Assembly: GCA_032718865.1 (NCBI GenBank)
Contig: JALUTQ010000037.1
Location: forward strand, 186,001 to 250,000
DNA: 64,000 nt
Origin: Tilletia caries
Lineage: Eukaryota > Basidiomycota > Exobasidiomycetes > Tilletiales > Tilletiaceae
Direction of reading: 5' to 3'
Made by a program: the position numbers and the translations under genes. The first letter of the stretch is position 1. Each line of letters starts with the position of its first letter. The notes under the pieces were generated by a model. That model searched no databases. It was given only the letters and a program-made list of their open reading frames with translations, and was not told where the DNA came from. Below, in pieces: positions 50,501 to 60,782 of the stretch.

Positions 50501-51140
50501 CTTGCGACGACCGAACATTGCATCGGAGAGGGGGGCAAGTTGGTCAGGGGCAAAGCACAGCGCAGTGCAAGCGGGGAACGGTAACGCGCACAAACTCACC
50601 ATTGTTGAACTGAATCTTGTTGAGCAAGAGGACATAGACGACCGCGATCGATTTGAGCCGGCTGAGTCTGTGGGCGAGAGGCCTCACGATGGCAAAATTC
50701 AGATCGACACTGGTAAGCTGGGGAGGGATTTTCGCAAGTAGTGAGCAAAGGGCCATTCGCTGCGCATTGAAAGAGAACTACTGCTTGCTCACTTCGTCCC
50801 AGGTGAGTGCGGTGTCGATGGTATTCAAGACGATACGTCGGACCCAGTGCAAGATGGGCCAGACCGCCTGTTTTTCGACGGCCTTGACGAGATCGAGCCC
50901 GTCGGCGCCCGTGGCTTCGAGGAGCGGGTCTGACTCCGTAGCATTGTCATCCTCCACCTCATCCGCCTGTGCCTGGCCCAGACCGTTGCCATCGCTTTGA
51001 CCGAACGTCGGGTCGGCGTCGGCTGCGGTGGCAGCGGCAGCGGCGTGTAAGGCTGCGGAGTAGGATGAGCGGCGGGGGGAGTCGATTATGGAGGAGGAGG
51101 CGGCGGAGGAGCCTGCTGCTGCACCGCGATAGGCGGCCAT
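47538..51140 (-). CDS. Yvc1-like vacuolar TRP-type cation channel
   Basis: At least six minus-strand exons from ATG 51,140 (MAAYRGAAAG). Exon pieces in order: a Ser/Ala-rich N-terminus ending TALTWDE; LTSVDLNFAIVRPLAHRLSR; NSTRALLCELLAIKMLRTFS; LRVPLIRSRLEFLNFLILLI; a block of hydrophobic segments (FIFICSFFLAFRISGLIHAD, ADFVFFMSLAMVCFSG); a pore region (FWFTFWSLVE; GYVDLSVATTFSPIFGP; VMLLTILISSLSNTFMVT); and YIPPLNLVGMAIILPCSCFM. These match the fungal Yvc1 family, which releases Ca2+ from the vacuole on stretch. The C-terminal 350 residues are disordered, with an acidic patch (DEDDDDDNDTEN), Gly tracts and a final coiled coil (RMDKLEKSNEAMLELL). Visible introns include 48,951-49,016 and one starting at 50,599. 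Exact edges were not all resolved. Confidence 0.88.
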
Positions 51141-51877
51141 CACGTCTGGTTGCACTACTGTTGCTGCCTCGGGTGCTGATGCGGGCGAGCGGGTCGAGGT
51201 CGTGCCCAGTACTGACCGTTCCTCAGACCTCGCGAACGCACAGACTCACTTCCGCGCTGAGCAACAATCTCCTCGCTGCCGAGGCCTGCGGCTTGAGCCT
51301 TGCTTGGGTCTCGAGCGGACAGTGAGCCGCCGGGCGGGTTAAAATAGGCACTTCTCCTAGCGGGGACGATCAAGCGCCTAGCATGTACCACCATCGAGCA
51401 TGGAAGCATGGAAGGTCATGCTTTCCGACCAACACAGATGGAGACAAAGGGAACGACATGACTTCGGCGCACGAGGGTCATGGGCCTGGGATCGACCGCG
51501 CAGATAAAGAGTTTGACAGGACGTGGAGCGGCAGAAAATGGGAAGGCGATGCTGGACGCATCTCACGAAGCCGAAGGGTCTGGCAGACAGGACGAGGTCA
51601 ATGTGGCAGCGGACGTTGGGAAGCAAGGGAGAGAAGCGGATCAGCAGACAAAAGAAGTTTCAGCTTTGCGCAGTGAAGTTGACCGTCTCCCTCATCTGCA
51701 AACGGACGCCGGACGACTCCTGGGCCCCGGCCGCCGCCTGGCCCCTGACAACATGACAAGGACCGTGTGACGAATGCCACGGACCCATGCTTCCTCTCTC
51801 AAAGGTGCATCAGGCACAAGTACTGCAATGTTCCAGCGGTGGTTGGGGAGGAAATTCCGCGTGCAAGGAGAACACAT

Positions 51878-52398
51878 TAGTCTGATCACACCAGACCGTC
51901 GCACGCACGTGATGACAAGGACAGGATCCCGTGGAGACGGTCTGGGGACATTCGACGCGATTTACTTAGTAGGTGGCCCATACAGAACTGAAAGTTGTCG
52001 CAGACACTGCTCCAGTGCCCAACTTTTTCGACGATCCGTCAAAAAGAGGCCCGTGCGAGCTGTCTGGTGTCCGCTCCACACGACGCAGTCAACACGAAGA
52101 TTAGCTGCTCTACAGCGACGAACACAATGGCCAGCCGTGACACAACAAAGAAGCCAATGGCAGGGAAAACACCATGGCGCTGCTCCTTGCCTGCTGAGCT
52201 CGCGGCAGCGCTGTCTTTGTGCTGATTTCGTTTGGCGAAAATGGAAGCTGAGAGGAGGAGAAGTGGGCCTTCAGACGGTGTTGGGTCAAAAAGTTGCAGG
52301 CACCTTCCAATTGAATCGGGTCGAATGTCCCCAGACCGCGTACGCGGTATAGTGCTTTAGCTCATTTGAGAGTTACAAGGTCTGGTGTGACCAGACTA
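51878..52398. mobile_element. MULE-type MITE with a 10-bp target duplication
   Basis: The inverted ends are TAGTCTGATCACACCAGACC and, reversed from the right side, TAGTCTGGTCACACCAGACC. A second inner pair is GGTCTGGGGACATTCGAC and GTCGAATGTCCCCAGACC. The 521-bp element is flanked by direct copies GAGAACACAT (51,868-51,877 and 52,399-52,408). A duplication of 9-11 bp with non-hAT ends fits Mutator-like elements. No coding capacity. Confidence 0.82.
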
Positions 52399-52408
52399 GA
52401 GAACACAT

Positions 52409-53214
52409 GTGGGGGAAGCTCATCCTACCCTCATCGCACCACCTGGCAAACGCACGTCGAGGACATCAACGCAGTCTGCCGTACGCGCGGACACGAGGTC
52501 AACTTGGCAAGCACGCATCGTACTGTACTCCGCAAGACGGAGACCTCTTGGCCTCATCATCACATGTTTGGGAGGCGGGAGGAGCATTATGGTATTATAA
52601 ATGGCGGGCTATGGGTTCTTTACATATCACCGAGCCTTCTTATCGTGACCCTTGTCGTTTCATCAGACTTTTATTACAGACCGATCGCTTCGCAAGACCC
52701 CATGGCCAACAGGCAAACTGGCCACTGGGCATTGGGCAACTGGCCGACTGCCAGCAAAATCACCATCACCACCACCGCCAGCATGCCTGCCCTTTCGCAT
52801 GCGTGCTCGGCTGCCTCAAGTGAGTCGTAAGAACGCGCATGGGATCGCCAACGAAGCCTTTGCTTTGCTTCGGAACCGCATCCATCGCAGCCGAGGTCGG
52901 AGATTTTGTCCCAACATTGAATCTTTCTTGTGCTCCTGGGAAAAAATAGACTGGGTTAACTTCGGTCATAGTGGGGTCTCGGGTGGGATTGTGGGAAGCT
53001 AGAGTGGGCTGAAGAGCGGGGAGGCACATGAGGAGTGTAAAACTAGTGCAATTAGACCCCCTTGGTGTTTTTTCCCATAAGCAGCCATGGATGCACCTGA
53101 GTCCCGCATGCCCGCCTGTCCGCATCCCTCTTCCCTTTCTCTTTTCTCTTCTCCTCTCCTCTCTCCTCTCTCTCGACGATCCCTGACTGCCTCGCTCCGT
53201 CCTCGACCTGCCCT
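52409..53214 (+). promoter_or_regulatory. Promoter / 5' leader region of the C2H2 gene
   Basis: About 800 bp without a gene. At 52,700-52,750 short units of ACTGGCC/GGGCA are tandemly repeated. Immediately upstream of the ATG lies a long CT tract (53,110-53,180), typical of fungal leaders. Confidence 0.4.
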
Positions 53215-55196
53215 ATGAGGACCGTAGCAAGCCAGCACCAGTCCCTCAACGCTGCCTTCCACCCGCACCCTTATCATCTCGCCGAACACCAGCTCACACA
53301 CGCGTCTCACCTCGCACACCCGCCTTCTTCATCCGACATCTTCCGGTCATCCTCCAACACCAGCGACAACAACAGCAGCGGACACACTCCCGCAACAGAC
53401 ATCCACAGCGCGACCGCTCCCTCTCAGTCTCTCCAAGTTCCACCCCTGCACTCCTTGACAGACATGCCTCCATCCACACAACCGCCCGGCGTCGGCTCCT
53501 ACCCTCCCTCGGCTGCCGGCTTCGCTGCCTGGGAACATGCCAACGGCAATGCGCGTCCACACACAGCTGATGCCCTCTTCGAGCCCAGCGACCCCAAGGC
53601 CAACGGTGCCGACCCGCCCAATAGCTCCGTCCCCGGTGCAACCAATTCAACCCCGGGCCGTCCCTCACTTGTGTCTAACTACAGCTCCGGTGAGTTGTCA
53701 TGCTTGCCCGCCCCACGTGAGAATATGAACCAGCACTGACATTCCAACCCTACACAGGATCTAGCCGGGTGTTCGCCTACATGCCCACGTCCAACTCGGA
53801 CGAGTTCACCCCACCCGCTTACGGCTCCTTTGATTCATCCTACTCCCCGTACCAAGCTCCCGACACCGCGTCTACATCCAATGTGAGCCAAAACGGAGCA
53901 GCTACCGGCCGTGACTCGATAGCATCCGCAAGCGGCTCCGGCTCCAACCACACTGAGGGCACCTCGTCTGCCCCCAACTGGAACCCGGCTTCGGCCCCCA
54001 GGAAGCGACCTCGCAGACGGTACGACGAAATTGAGCGCATGTATCCTTGCAACTGGTCGGGGTGCGCAAAAAGTTACGGAACGCTCAACCATCTCAATGC
54101 GCATGTCGCCATGCAAAAGCATGGCCTGAAGCGGCTTCCACATGGTGCGTTCTTCCAACCTCCTCTTGTTGGTCTCGGTTGACAATCAGTCCGAAAGCGG
54201 GTGAAACTTACGTATTTTTCATGATTTGCACATCCTACAGAATTCAAGGAGATGAGGAAACAATGGCGCAAGGCAAGGCGCGACGAGGACCAGCGCCGGC
54301 AGTCCTCTCGCAACTCGGTCAGCGGGCCGAGCTCGACATTCCCTCATGGCGTGAATGCGGGTAACGGAACATCACAGCAGCATCGTCTTTCAGGCTCCTC
54401 CGTCCCCACGGCCCCAGACGATCCATACATGCGCAATGCACGTTTCGACAGCTTCTCCTCTGCTCCTGGTGGCTACGCGGGCGAGGCGGGAGGTGAGGCT
54501 GGATCGTACTACGGAGGACCGATGTCCAACGGCGGTGGTGGTGCCACAGCTCCGTACTACCCTCCTGTGGGATACGCAGCCGGCGGACCGCGCGGATCCA
54601 ACACGTCCTTGTACTCGTACGCGACGGCTCCCTCGGGAGGATCCCATCATCATCATCAGCCTCCCCCGCCCCCGCCGCCGCACCACCACGGCAGCGGAAG
54701 TGCGGGAAGCGGACACTGGGTCACTCCCTATGGCACCACTTCCTCGTCGACGACGGGCCACATGTTCCCGCCTCCGCCTGCGGGACCTGGTCGGAGCTAC
54801 AGCATGAGCAGCGCCGCGCCGAACGTGAGCGCTACCGCTGGCTCTGCTGCCGATTCGTCGTCGTCGTCCTCTTCAGGCCCTGGAACGGGAACGGCTGGTG
54901 GATGGTCGACGGGGAATTCGTACGCGACGGCACCTCCGCCTCCGCATGCTGGCGGCGCGTACTCCTCGACGCATCATGGATCGGCGTATGGCGGTGGACA
55001 TTCGTATGGAGGCGGGAGTGGATATGGCGGGTATGGTGGGGCCGGCGGCGGCGGGTTGAGCGTGCCTTCTACGTCTGCTGGTCCGCCGGGTCTGGCGGGC
55101 GGTGGGGGCGCGCCTACTTCAAATTCGTCGGCTGCTGCTGCTGCGGCTGCGGGCGGATTGGGGGCCTACCTGATGGCGCATCGCGGCAGCATTTAG
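53215..55196 (+). CDS. Con7-like C2H2 zinc-finger transcription factor
   Basis: Three exons (53,215-53,689; 53,758-54,144; 54,241-55,196) give 605 residues. A basic stretch RKRPRRRYDEIERMYPC leads into one atypical finger, CNWSGCAKSYGTLNHLNAHV with MQKHG after it, followed by LPHEFKEMRKQWRK. This combination (RRYDEIER, the single finger, FKEMRK) is found in the fungal Con7-type regulators of morphogenesis. Both introns fall at positions that keep the block continuous; the second splits the Glu codon of EFKEMRK. The N-terminus is Ser/His/Pro-rich. The C-terminus is Gly/Tyr/Ser/Ala-rich with a His run and a Pro run, probably disordered activation sequence. It should act in the nucleus. Assignment to Con7 is from memory of the family. 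Confidence 0.82.
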
Positions 55197-56328
55197 TCTT
55201 GACTCGCGCGCGCGATATGATCGGTCTTCGGCTCGCGACGGTACGCGTTATAACGGAAACTAAGCAAGGGTTGGCATTCCTTCCCCTCCTCCTCCACCTA
55301 TAGAACCTCGGGAAACTATCTTCCCATCTCTCGGTCTCGAAAAACGGAACGCGACTGGCTCTCTCAAATGACACCTTCGACCGCGATTTCGGCCCCCGTT
55401 CGCATCAAGCATTTCCCACGTTCTCGACTTCGCTTTGACCCGCATTTTTATCCTTCGGCCGGACGCTTTTTATCGATCACGGTGCTCGGTGCTCTCCTTT
55501 ATCACCATCATCTCTTTTCCCCCTTGCGCGGCCCTTCACTTCCTTCTCCAACACGGTAGCCCATCGTGTTTGGCACTTTCGGTCCGTTCTGCACCCTTCA
55601 AACACGGAACTGTCCTCTTCGTTCTTTGGACCTTGTCCGCACCCTCGCCCCATCTTGCCTTGCCGAACATTACATTTTCCGATGACCCATATTCGACCCT
55701 TATATATCCCTCCTGCTCTCACCTCTGTCATAAGGGCTCCTTTTTTGCCCCGACCCACCACCCCCTTCATATCTTGTATTAACACATCCTTTTCCTCCCC
55801 TATTTCTTTCCTCTTCCAAGACGCTTCCCATCGTCGACGGGGAACTCTTGCTATCGACCATCTTCTTCTTCTACACTATCGTCCGACCGCGCCTCGCAAA
55901 CTGGCAAGTCGCAGCTTAGGCTCGCTCGGGATCCAAACGGAAAATGGAGGTAGCGGAGAAGGCTGTGTGCAGTATAGTGCAGGCCTAAATAAGTCGAGGC
56001 GCAGCATGTGGATCTCGTATAGGTCGGACTTATGATCACTCAGATTCGCAGCTTATAACGATAGCGTTGCCGCCCGTGCTTGAACCGCATGCTGGCCCGA
56101 GCTAACAAAGAAGGGGAATGGGTGTCGGGCCCAGGGTCAGGCTGTGCACAGAGAGCGACGGAGGCACCAAGCGCGGGAACGATCTCATATTCAAACGAGT
56201 ACAGGCCGTCTCCGAGGCGCCCAAGTGGATCCCACTTCCCAGAAGACACCACCGCCATAAACCCTCTCGTTCCTGAACGAACATCTTCCTTCAACCCTCT
56301 TCCTCGAGCGCAAGAATCAAAACCAAAG
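55197..56328. other. Intergenic region
   Basis: About 1.1 kb with no convincing gene. It contains the 3' flank of the C2H2 gene and the pyrimidine-rich promoter of the next gene. Open frames here are C/T-biased and lack homology signals. Confidence 0.4.
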
Positions 56329-56855
56329 ATGGGCGAAGTCGTAGCAGAAGTCTGCGGAAGCATCTGCGGAGCATTTGCATTGGCTTGCACGGCCAGCATC
56401 AGCGCATGGTGCAACACTGGTGAGTGTTTACCCGCTCCCAGTCGTTCCAAAGGCGCTCAGCACCGTTCATCTCTCTCTCTCTCTCTCTCTGTCCCCTCTT
56501 CGCTCCGGCTCCCCCAGTACCACTCGGTCTGACGCTCTGCCGATGCTGCGATACCATGTGCGCATGTGGCTGCTGCTGGAAGGGCGGCCAAGGCCCCCTA
56601 CCCGAGGAGGACTACCCCGGCGGAGCGAACCACCCGGACACAGCCGCGGCCGCCCAGCGCATCGCCGACGCTGCCAAGCAGGCACAACAACATCAACAAC
56701 AGGGCGACGAAGGCGATGGTGCTGCGGGTACGGGTGCGGAGGTGCCGGCTCCGCCGCCGTATGATGCGAAGGTGCTGCAGGGGAACGATAAGCCGGCGAC
56801 GACGACGCAGCCGAGTGCTCAACCTGGGATGTCTGTTCCGAATTCGGAATCCTGA
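56329..56855 (+). CDS. Small Cys-rich protein with a hydrophobic N-terminus and a PPPY motif
   Basis: Two exons (56,329-56,419 and 56,518-56,855) with a 98-nt GTGAGT...CCCAG intron encode 142 residues. Residues 8-28 are hydrophobic with four Cys; residues 38-51 hold a dense cluster (LCRCCDTMCACGCCWK). The rest is hydrophilic, Ala/Gln-rich, with APPPYDAK near residue 110. Spliced, the two Cys-rich parts form one membrane-associated segment, which could be multiply palmitoylated. PPPY is a WW-domain ligand, as used by adaptors of the Rsp5 ubiquitin ligase. No family name is recognised; similar small proteins exist in fungi but I cannot name one. Confidence 0.7.
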
Positions 56856-57956
56856 AAGTTGGGCTCACGCGGCGGACATCAGCACAAACCCATGACGAGA
56901 AGCCAGCTTCTCCTTTCGCATCGGTCACAAATGGCTGTGCGGGACCACAAGCATCCCTACCCGCCCGCGTCCTTCCTGATACGTTCCGTCAAATCGCCAA
57001 GGGAGAAGCGATTGGATATACCCCCACTCTTTTCTTTGCGCTCCTGCATGTCGCCTTACTTCATGTTGCTGGAGCAAGCCAATCTCTCGCCGCCCCTGAC
57101 ATTTGCGACCAGCGAGGCCCAGACACCTCCCCGACTCAGAGCTTTTGAAGGATTCGTTGTCCCTGTATGCATATGTAAACAGTACCAAGTTCACAGATCA
57201 TGAAGCAAAAAGGTCACGGGGAAAGATGGATGGGAACTGACTCTGTGAGCGGCTGTGGAAGGAGGTTTGCTCAAGAGAAGACTGACTTGTGAGGGCAATA
57301 CATAATCAATGATACAAAGAGAAGAACAGAAGGAAAATAGGCTCCTCCGGTAGTGAACCCACTGACGGCGTGGGAAACGTGAGGAGGACGAAAGCCGAAG
57401 GGGATGAAGAGTCGAAAATACAGGATATATACTGGAGCCCGTGTCGTTGAAAGTAAAAGGTGGACCCGAGATTGTCGAAGAGGGGCGGATGGCGCCGTGT
57501 CTTGGAAGAGGAGGGAGACAGAGGATGGGGAGACGAAGCAAAGTGGGTTGTGATGGTATCTGGTCTGGCTGTCTTGAGCAAGCCATGCGATAAGTGTCCT
57601 TATCGCAGATTAGTGAGGATGAGGAGCGAGCTGAAGGCGCGGCCGAGGATCGCCAGAGGTCGAGAATCTTGGGAAGAAAATGTGACCGGAGAGTTGTGTG
57701 CTGAAACCGGAGCTTGTATGGATGGTTTGAATCATCGTCCGAGTCGTGATGTCGTGAATGCCGTATCAGAAGAGAGAGAATGAACCAATGGTGTCTTATC
57801 GTCAAGGGGTTGTCGTGAAGGGATCTTGGTCGATGCACGGCGAAGAGCTGGAGAGGGCTGGAGAGGCCGCCGGACGCCTTCGCTCCATGACTTGATTAGA
57901 GGAAGCGACAGCAGAGCTTGCCTGGGGGGCCGGGGCCGGGCTGCCGATCCAGAATC
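56856..57956. other. Intergenic region
   Basis: About 1.1 kb without a supported gene. The 215-codon minus-strand frame at 57,191-57,838 is His/Ser/Pro-rich and shows no domain or splice context; I treat it as chance. The region carries two 3' flanks. Confidence 0.4.
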
Positions 57957-58277
57957 TCAGTCGCTGCGCAGCGCATCCATCAGCTTCTTGAAAGCAGCCA
58001 AAGTCAACCGCCGCGGCCGTGCACGCGATCCACCAGCCCGTCCAGTCCCGCCGACACCGCGGTGATGCATGGAGCCCGAATCGCCGTAGCTACGGAGACT
58101 GCCGACGAGGGTTGCGTCTTCGGCCCAGGCGCGGGCATGTGCACGGTCGCGGAGTGCGCGCCAGCGGGCGTCGCGCCGTTCGAGCTCGGTGCGAGAGACG
58201 CGCTGGGACTGGTCGAGGAAGGTGATACCGGCCGGGTGTGTGAGAGAGCGCGGGCAGCAGGAGAATGTCGACGGCAT
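57957..58277 (-). CDS. Small hypothetical protein, 106 aa
   Basis: One exon from ATG 58,277, in a good context (ACAGCAACATGCC). The product starts with a Cys-containing stretch (STFSCCPRS). It then has a charged helix-like region (TELERRDARWRALRDRAHAR), an Arg/Gly-rich loop and a terminal helix LTLAAFKKLMDALRSD. The helical parts look like constrained protein rather than random translation, but I recognise no family. The 5' flank ends at the inverted-repeat element starting near 58,548. Confidence 0.5.
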   Translation of the reverse strand: MPSTFSCCPRSLTHPAGITFLDQSQRVSRTELERRDARWRALRDRAHARAWAEDATLVGSLRSYGDSGSMHHRGVGGTGRAGGSRARPRRLTLAAFKKLMDALRSD

Positions 58278-58547
58278 GTTGCTGTATCTATCGCTTGACT
58301 GTGTGTTCTCCGGTTGCTTGCTTGTCTTTGACGTTCAGGTGTTTCGTGAAGAGCGTGGAATCGTTCGTAAGGGAGGTCGGAGACGATACGTAAACTGACA
58401 GCGTGCTGTTGTATGGGAGTAAGAAAGCACTGCGCTGTTGATGGAAAGCGAAAGCGGGCAAGGAAGTGAAGGTCGCTCGCTGACTTGTCGCCCGAGCAGC
58501 AGGAGGAAGCCGGGAACAAAGGTGAACAAAGGGAGACGATCCAAATG

Positions 58548-60260
58548 GGACCCTTCATCAGGCGGTGATCAGTTGCGGGCGCGCTCACCTTGAAAAATGA
58601 GCGCGCGCTCTGTTTTTTTTTTGGGCCGACATGTATGGCGCGCCGTTTTGATACACCTATTTTTGACAATTGCCTTTTGACAAATGACATTTGACATTTG
58701 ACATTTGCTATGTGACCACCTCCTCCTCCTCGCACCACCGCTGCCCCGCTGCCCACCAGCCCACTGCATCACGCCCATCCGCATATAGAAAAGCTTCAAG
58801 AAACACCTCGCGCATACATGGGCTCACCTGCCGCTCCTCTAGACTCCCTGCGCTCCGTGCCGTTTCGCTCGCTGATGGCTCACTAACCCCCAGCACTCGC
58901 TGACCCTTTGCTTTCCCATTTCATCAGTCATCACCACTGTCCACCACCACCATATACCATACACTTGTTCACATCCTTCTCTTCTTTGGTCCCATCACGA
59001 GGATAACGTCAGGCTGTCAGCCCGCGCACCGCGCGCACCTATAACTGGATTACGTGCCTCCGTTGACATTGATTCTAACTGACCTTCGCCTCTTCTCATT
59101 TCGTCCAATTGACCCTTCTTCTTTCCCCCCACTCCTCCTCCTACTCCTCTCTCTCCTCTCACTCCTTTCACTCTTACAGCGGTGCTATCTTCCATTCATC
59201 CTCGCCTCTCGTCCGCCTCTCGCAGCTGCTGCCTCAGCTGCTTTCGGACTTGTGCCCTCTCCGCCCGCTGCAGCTGCTACCCTCCTGCCGCTCCTGCTCC
59301 CCCCGCTCCTACTCCGCGGATCGCGCCTTCCGCTTCATCCGCCGTTGCAGGTCTGCATCCGTTCGCTGCTCTTGTCCGCTCTGGAGGAAGAAGGCCGCGA
59401 GGGGCAGGTTGCGGGTGGGAGGCTGAGCGAAATCTAGAGAGGGATGCGATGGGCGGAACTCTACGTCAGTATACTCATGCAATCACGTTTGTGGCAGAGA
59501 GATGCTCACTTGGATATCGGATGTGCTTTGCAACGATTGCAGAGATACCTGAAGAAGCTGTGAGAAGATGAGAGGGGGAAACGGGAATGCAAGGGTGAAG
59601 AGGTCAGCGACGGGCGCTGGCGCCTGGTGAGTCATCAGCGAGTGACAAGAAGCGGAGCGCAGGGGCGCTGAAGGAGTGGAAGGGGTACCAAGGATGTGCG
59701 AGGTGTTTCTTGCAGTTGTTCCATATGTGTATGGTTGTATGATACGGTGGTGGTGGCCAATGATGGTGGGGGATCCAGGGTGGTCACATAGCAAATGTCA
59801 AATGTCAAATGTCATTTGTCAAAAGGCAATTGTCAAAAATAGGTGTATCAAAACGGCGCGTCATAGACATGAAAGCGCACGCATGTTCAGTTCCGCGTTT
59901 TCAGAGCCGGGGGCCCAAAAATTTCAGAGCGCCCTCACTCAGTTCTGAGCGCGGCGCTGGGCCGACCTATTTCGATCGGCCCACCTCTTCGAGCGCGCGC
60001 TCTGGCTCCCGCTCGATTACAGAAGCATCACGTGACTTTTGTATTGATCACAAAATCAATACAAACCACAAAATGAGAAAGCAGAGGCCGAGCCGGAGAA
60101 AGCAGAGCGCACTTTCCGGCGCAAGCGTTGTTCAGTTGTGGGCGCGCGCTCTGAGAAGCAGATTTTCAGAGCGCGGCGCGAGGGGCCTCGCGCTCTGTGT
60201 TTGAGCGCCCTTTTTGAGCGCGCGCCCGCAACTGATCACCGCCTCATGGAAGTCCCACCG
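58548..60260. mobile_element. Long inverted-repeat element with GAGCGCGC and TGACATT motifs
   Basis: The outer arms are inverted: AGGCGGTGATCAGTTGCGGG at about 58,560 and its complement ending at about 60,245. Inner arms of about 85 bp (58,637-58,722 and 59,782-59,865) match nearly perfectly, with TGACATTTGACATTTGACAT tandem repeats and TGATACACCTATTTTTGACA. Weaker inversion extends toward the centre (CAAGAAACACCTCGC in both arms). The right arm is longer and dense in CAGAGCGC/GCGCTCTG motifs. No clear target duplication or transposase was found. The centre (58.9-59.6 kb) is CT-rich with no supported gene. Confidence 0.6.
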
Positions 60261-60574
60261 CTCCACGCACGGCTCCTGCGACCGACGCACCCACGAGTGC
60301 ACGCTCAGACGCAAAGCGCGACACGGGCGACTCCGAAGACATCGGATGGACTGATGTCAATCACGGTCGACGCCTCGAAGCCCCGAGCCCCGAGGCGTGA
60401 GGGAGCCCAGTCCTCGATCGCCACCGCCTCACCGCCATCGCCGCTCGGATTTGAGAGCGTCCGGGACCGATCGATTTATATAGCATACACATCAGGCTAA
60501 TTCACTATTCACTGCATGTTCTTCCGTAATGGCGGATGGCCGCATGGATTGCCATGGCACGTACTGTACATATG

Positions 60575-60582
60575 TATAAAAG
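60575..60582 (+). promoter_or_regulatory. TATA box of the helical-domain/TPR gene
   Basis: TATAAAAG lies 208 bp upstream of the ATG at 60,783. The CT-rich stretch after it would be the leader. A strong TATA suits an inducible gene. Confidence 0.45.
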
Positions 60583-60782
60583 GTGCGCTGTTGTCCCACT
60601 CCATCCCGTCCTCGTCTCCTTCCTTCTGTGCCGCGCTCATCCTCTGACTCTCCCACAGGCTACAACACCAAGGCTCCCAGCACGCGGGACCGCCCCAGCC
60701 TTCAGTCGCAAACTCCACCACCCAGGTCCCAGCTGCAGCAATTTACTCATGTCCGTCCACTTTTGTCGGTAGACGGTACAAC

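Noticed and set aside
57191..57838. 215-codon minus-strand frame
   Set aside because: His/Ser/Pro-rich with no domain, no splice context and no upstream promoter features; lies in the 3' flank of neighbouring genes.
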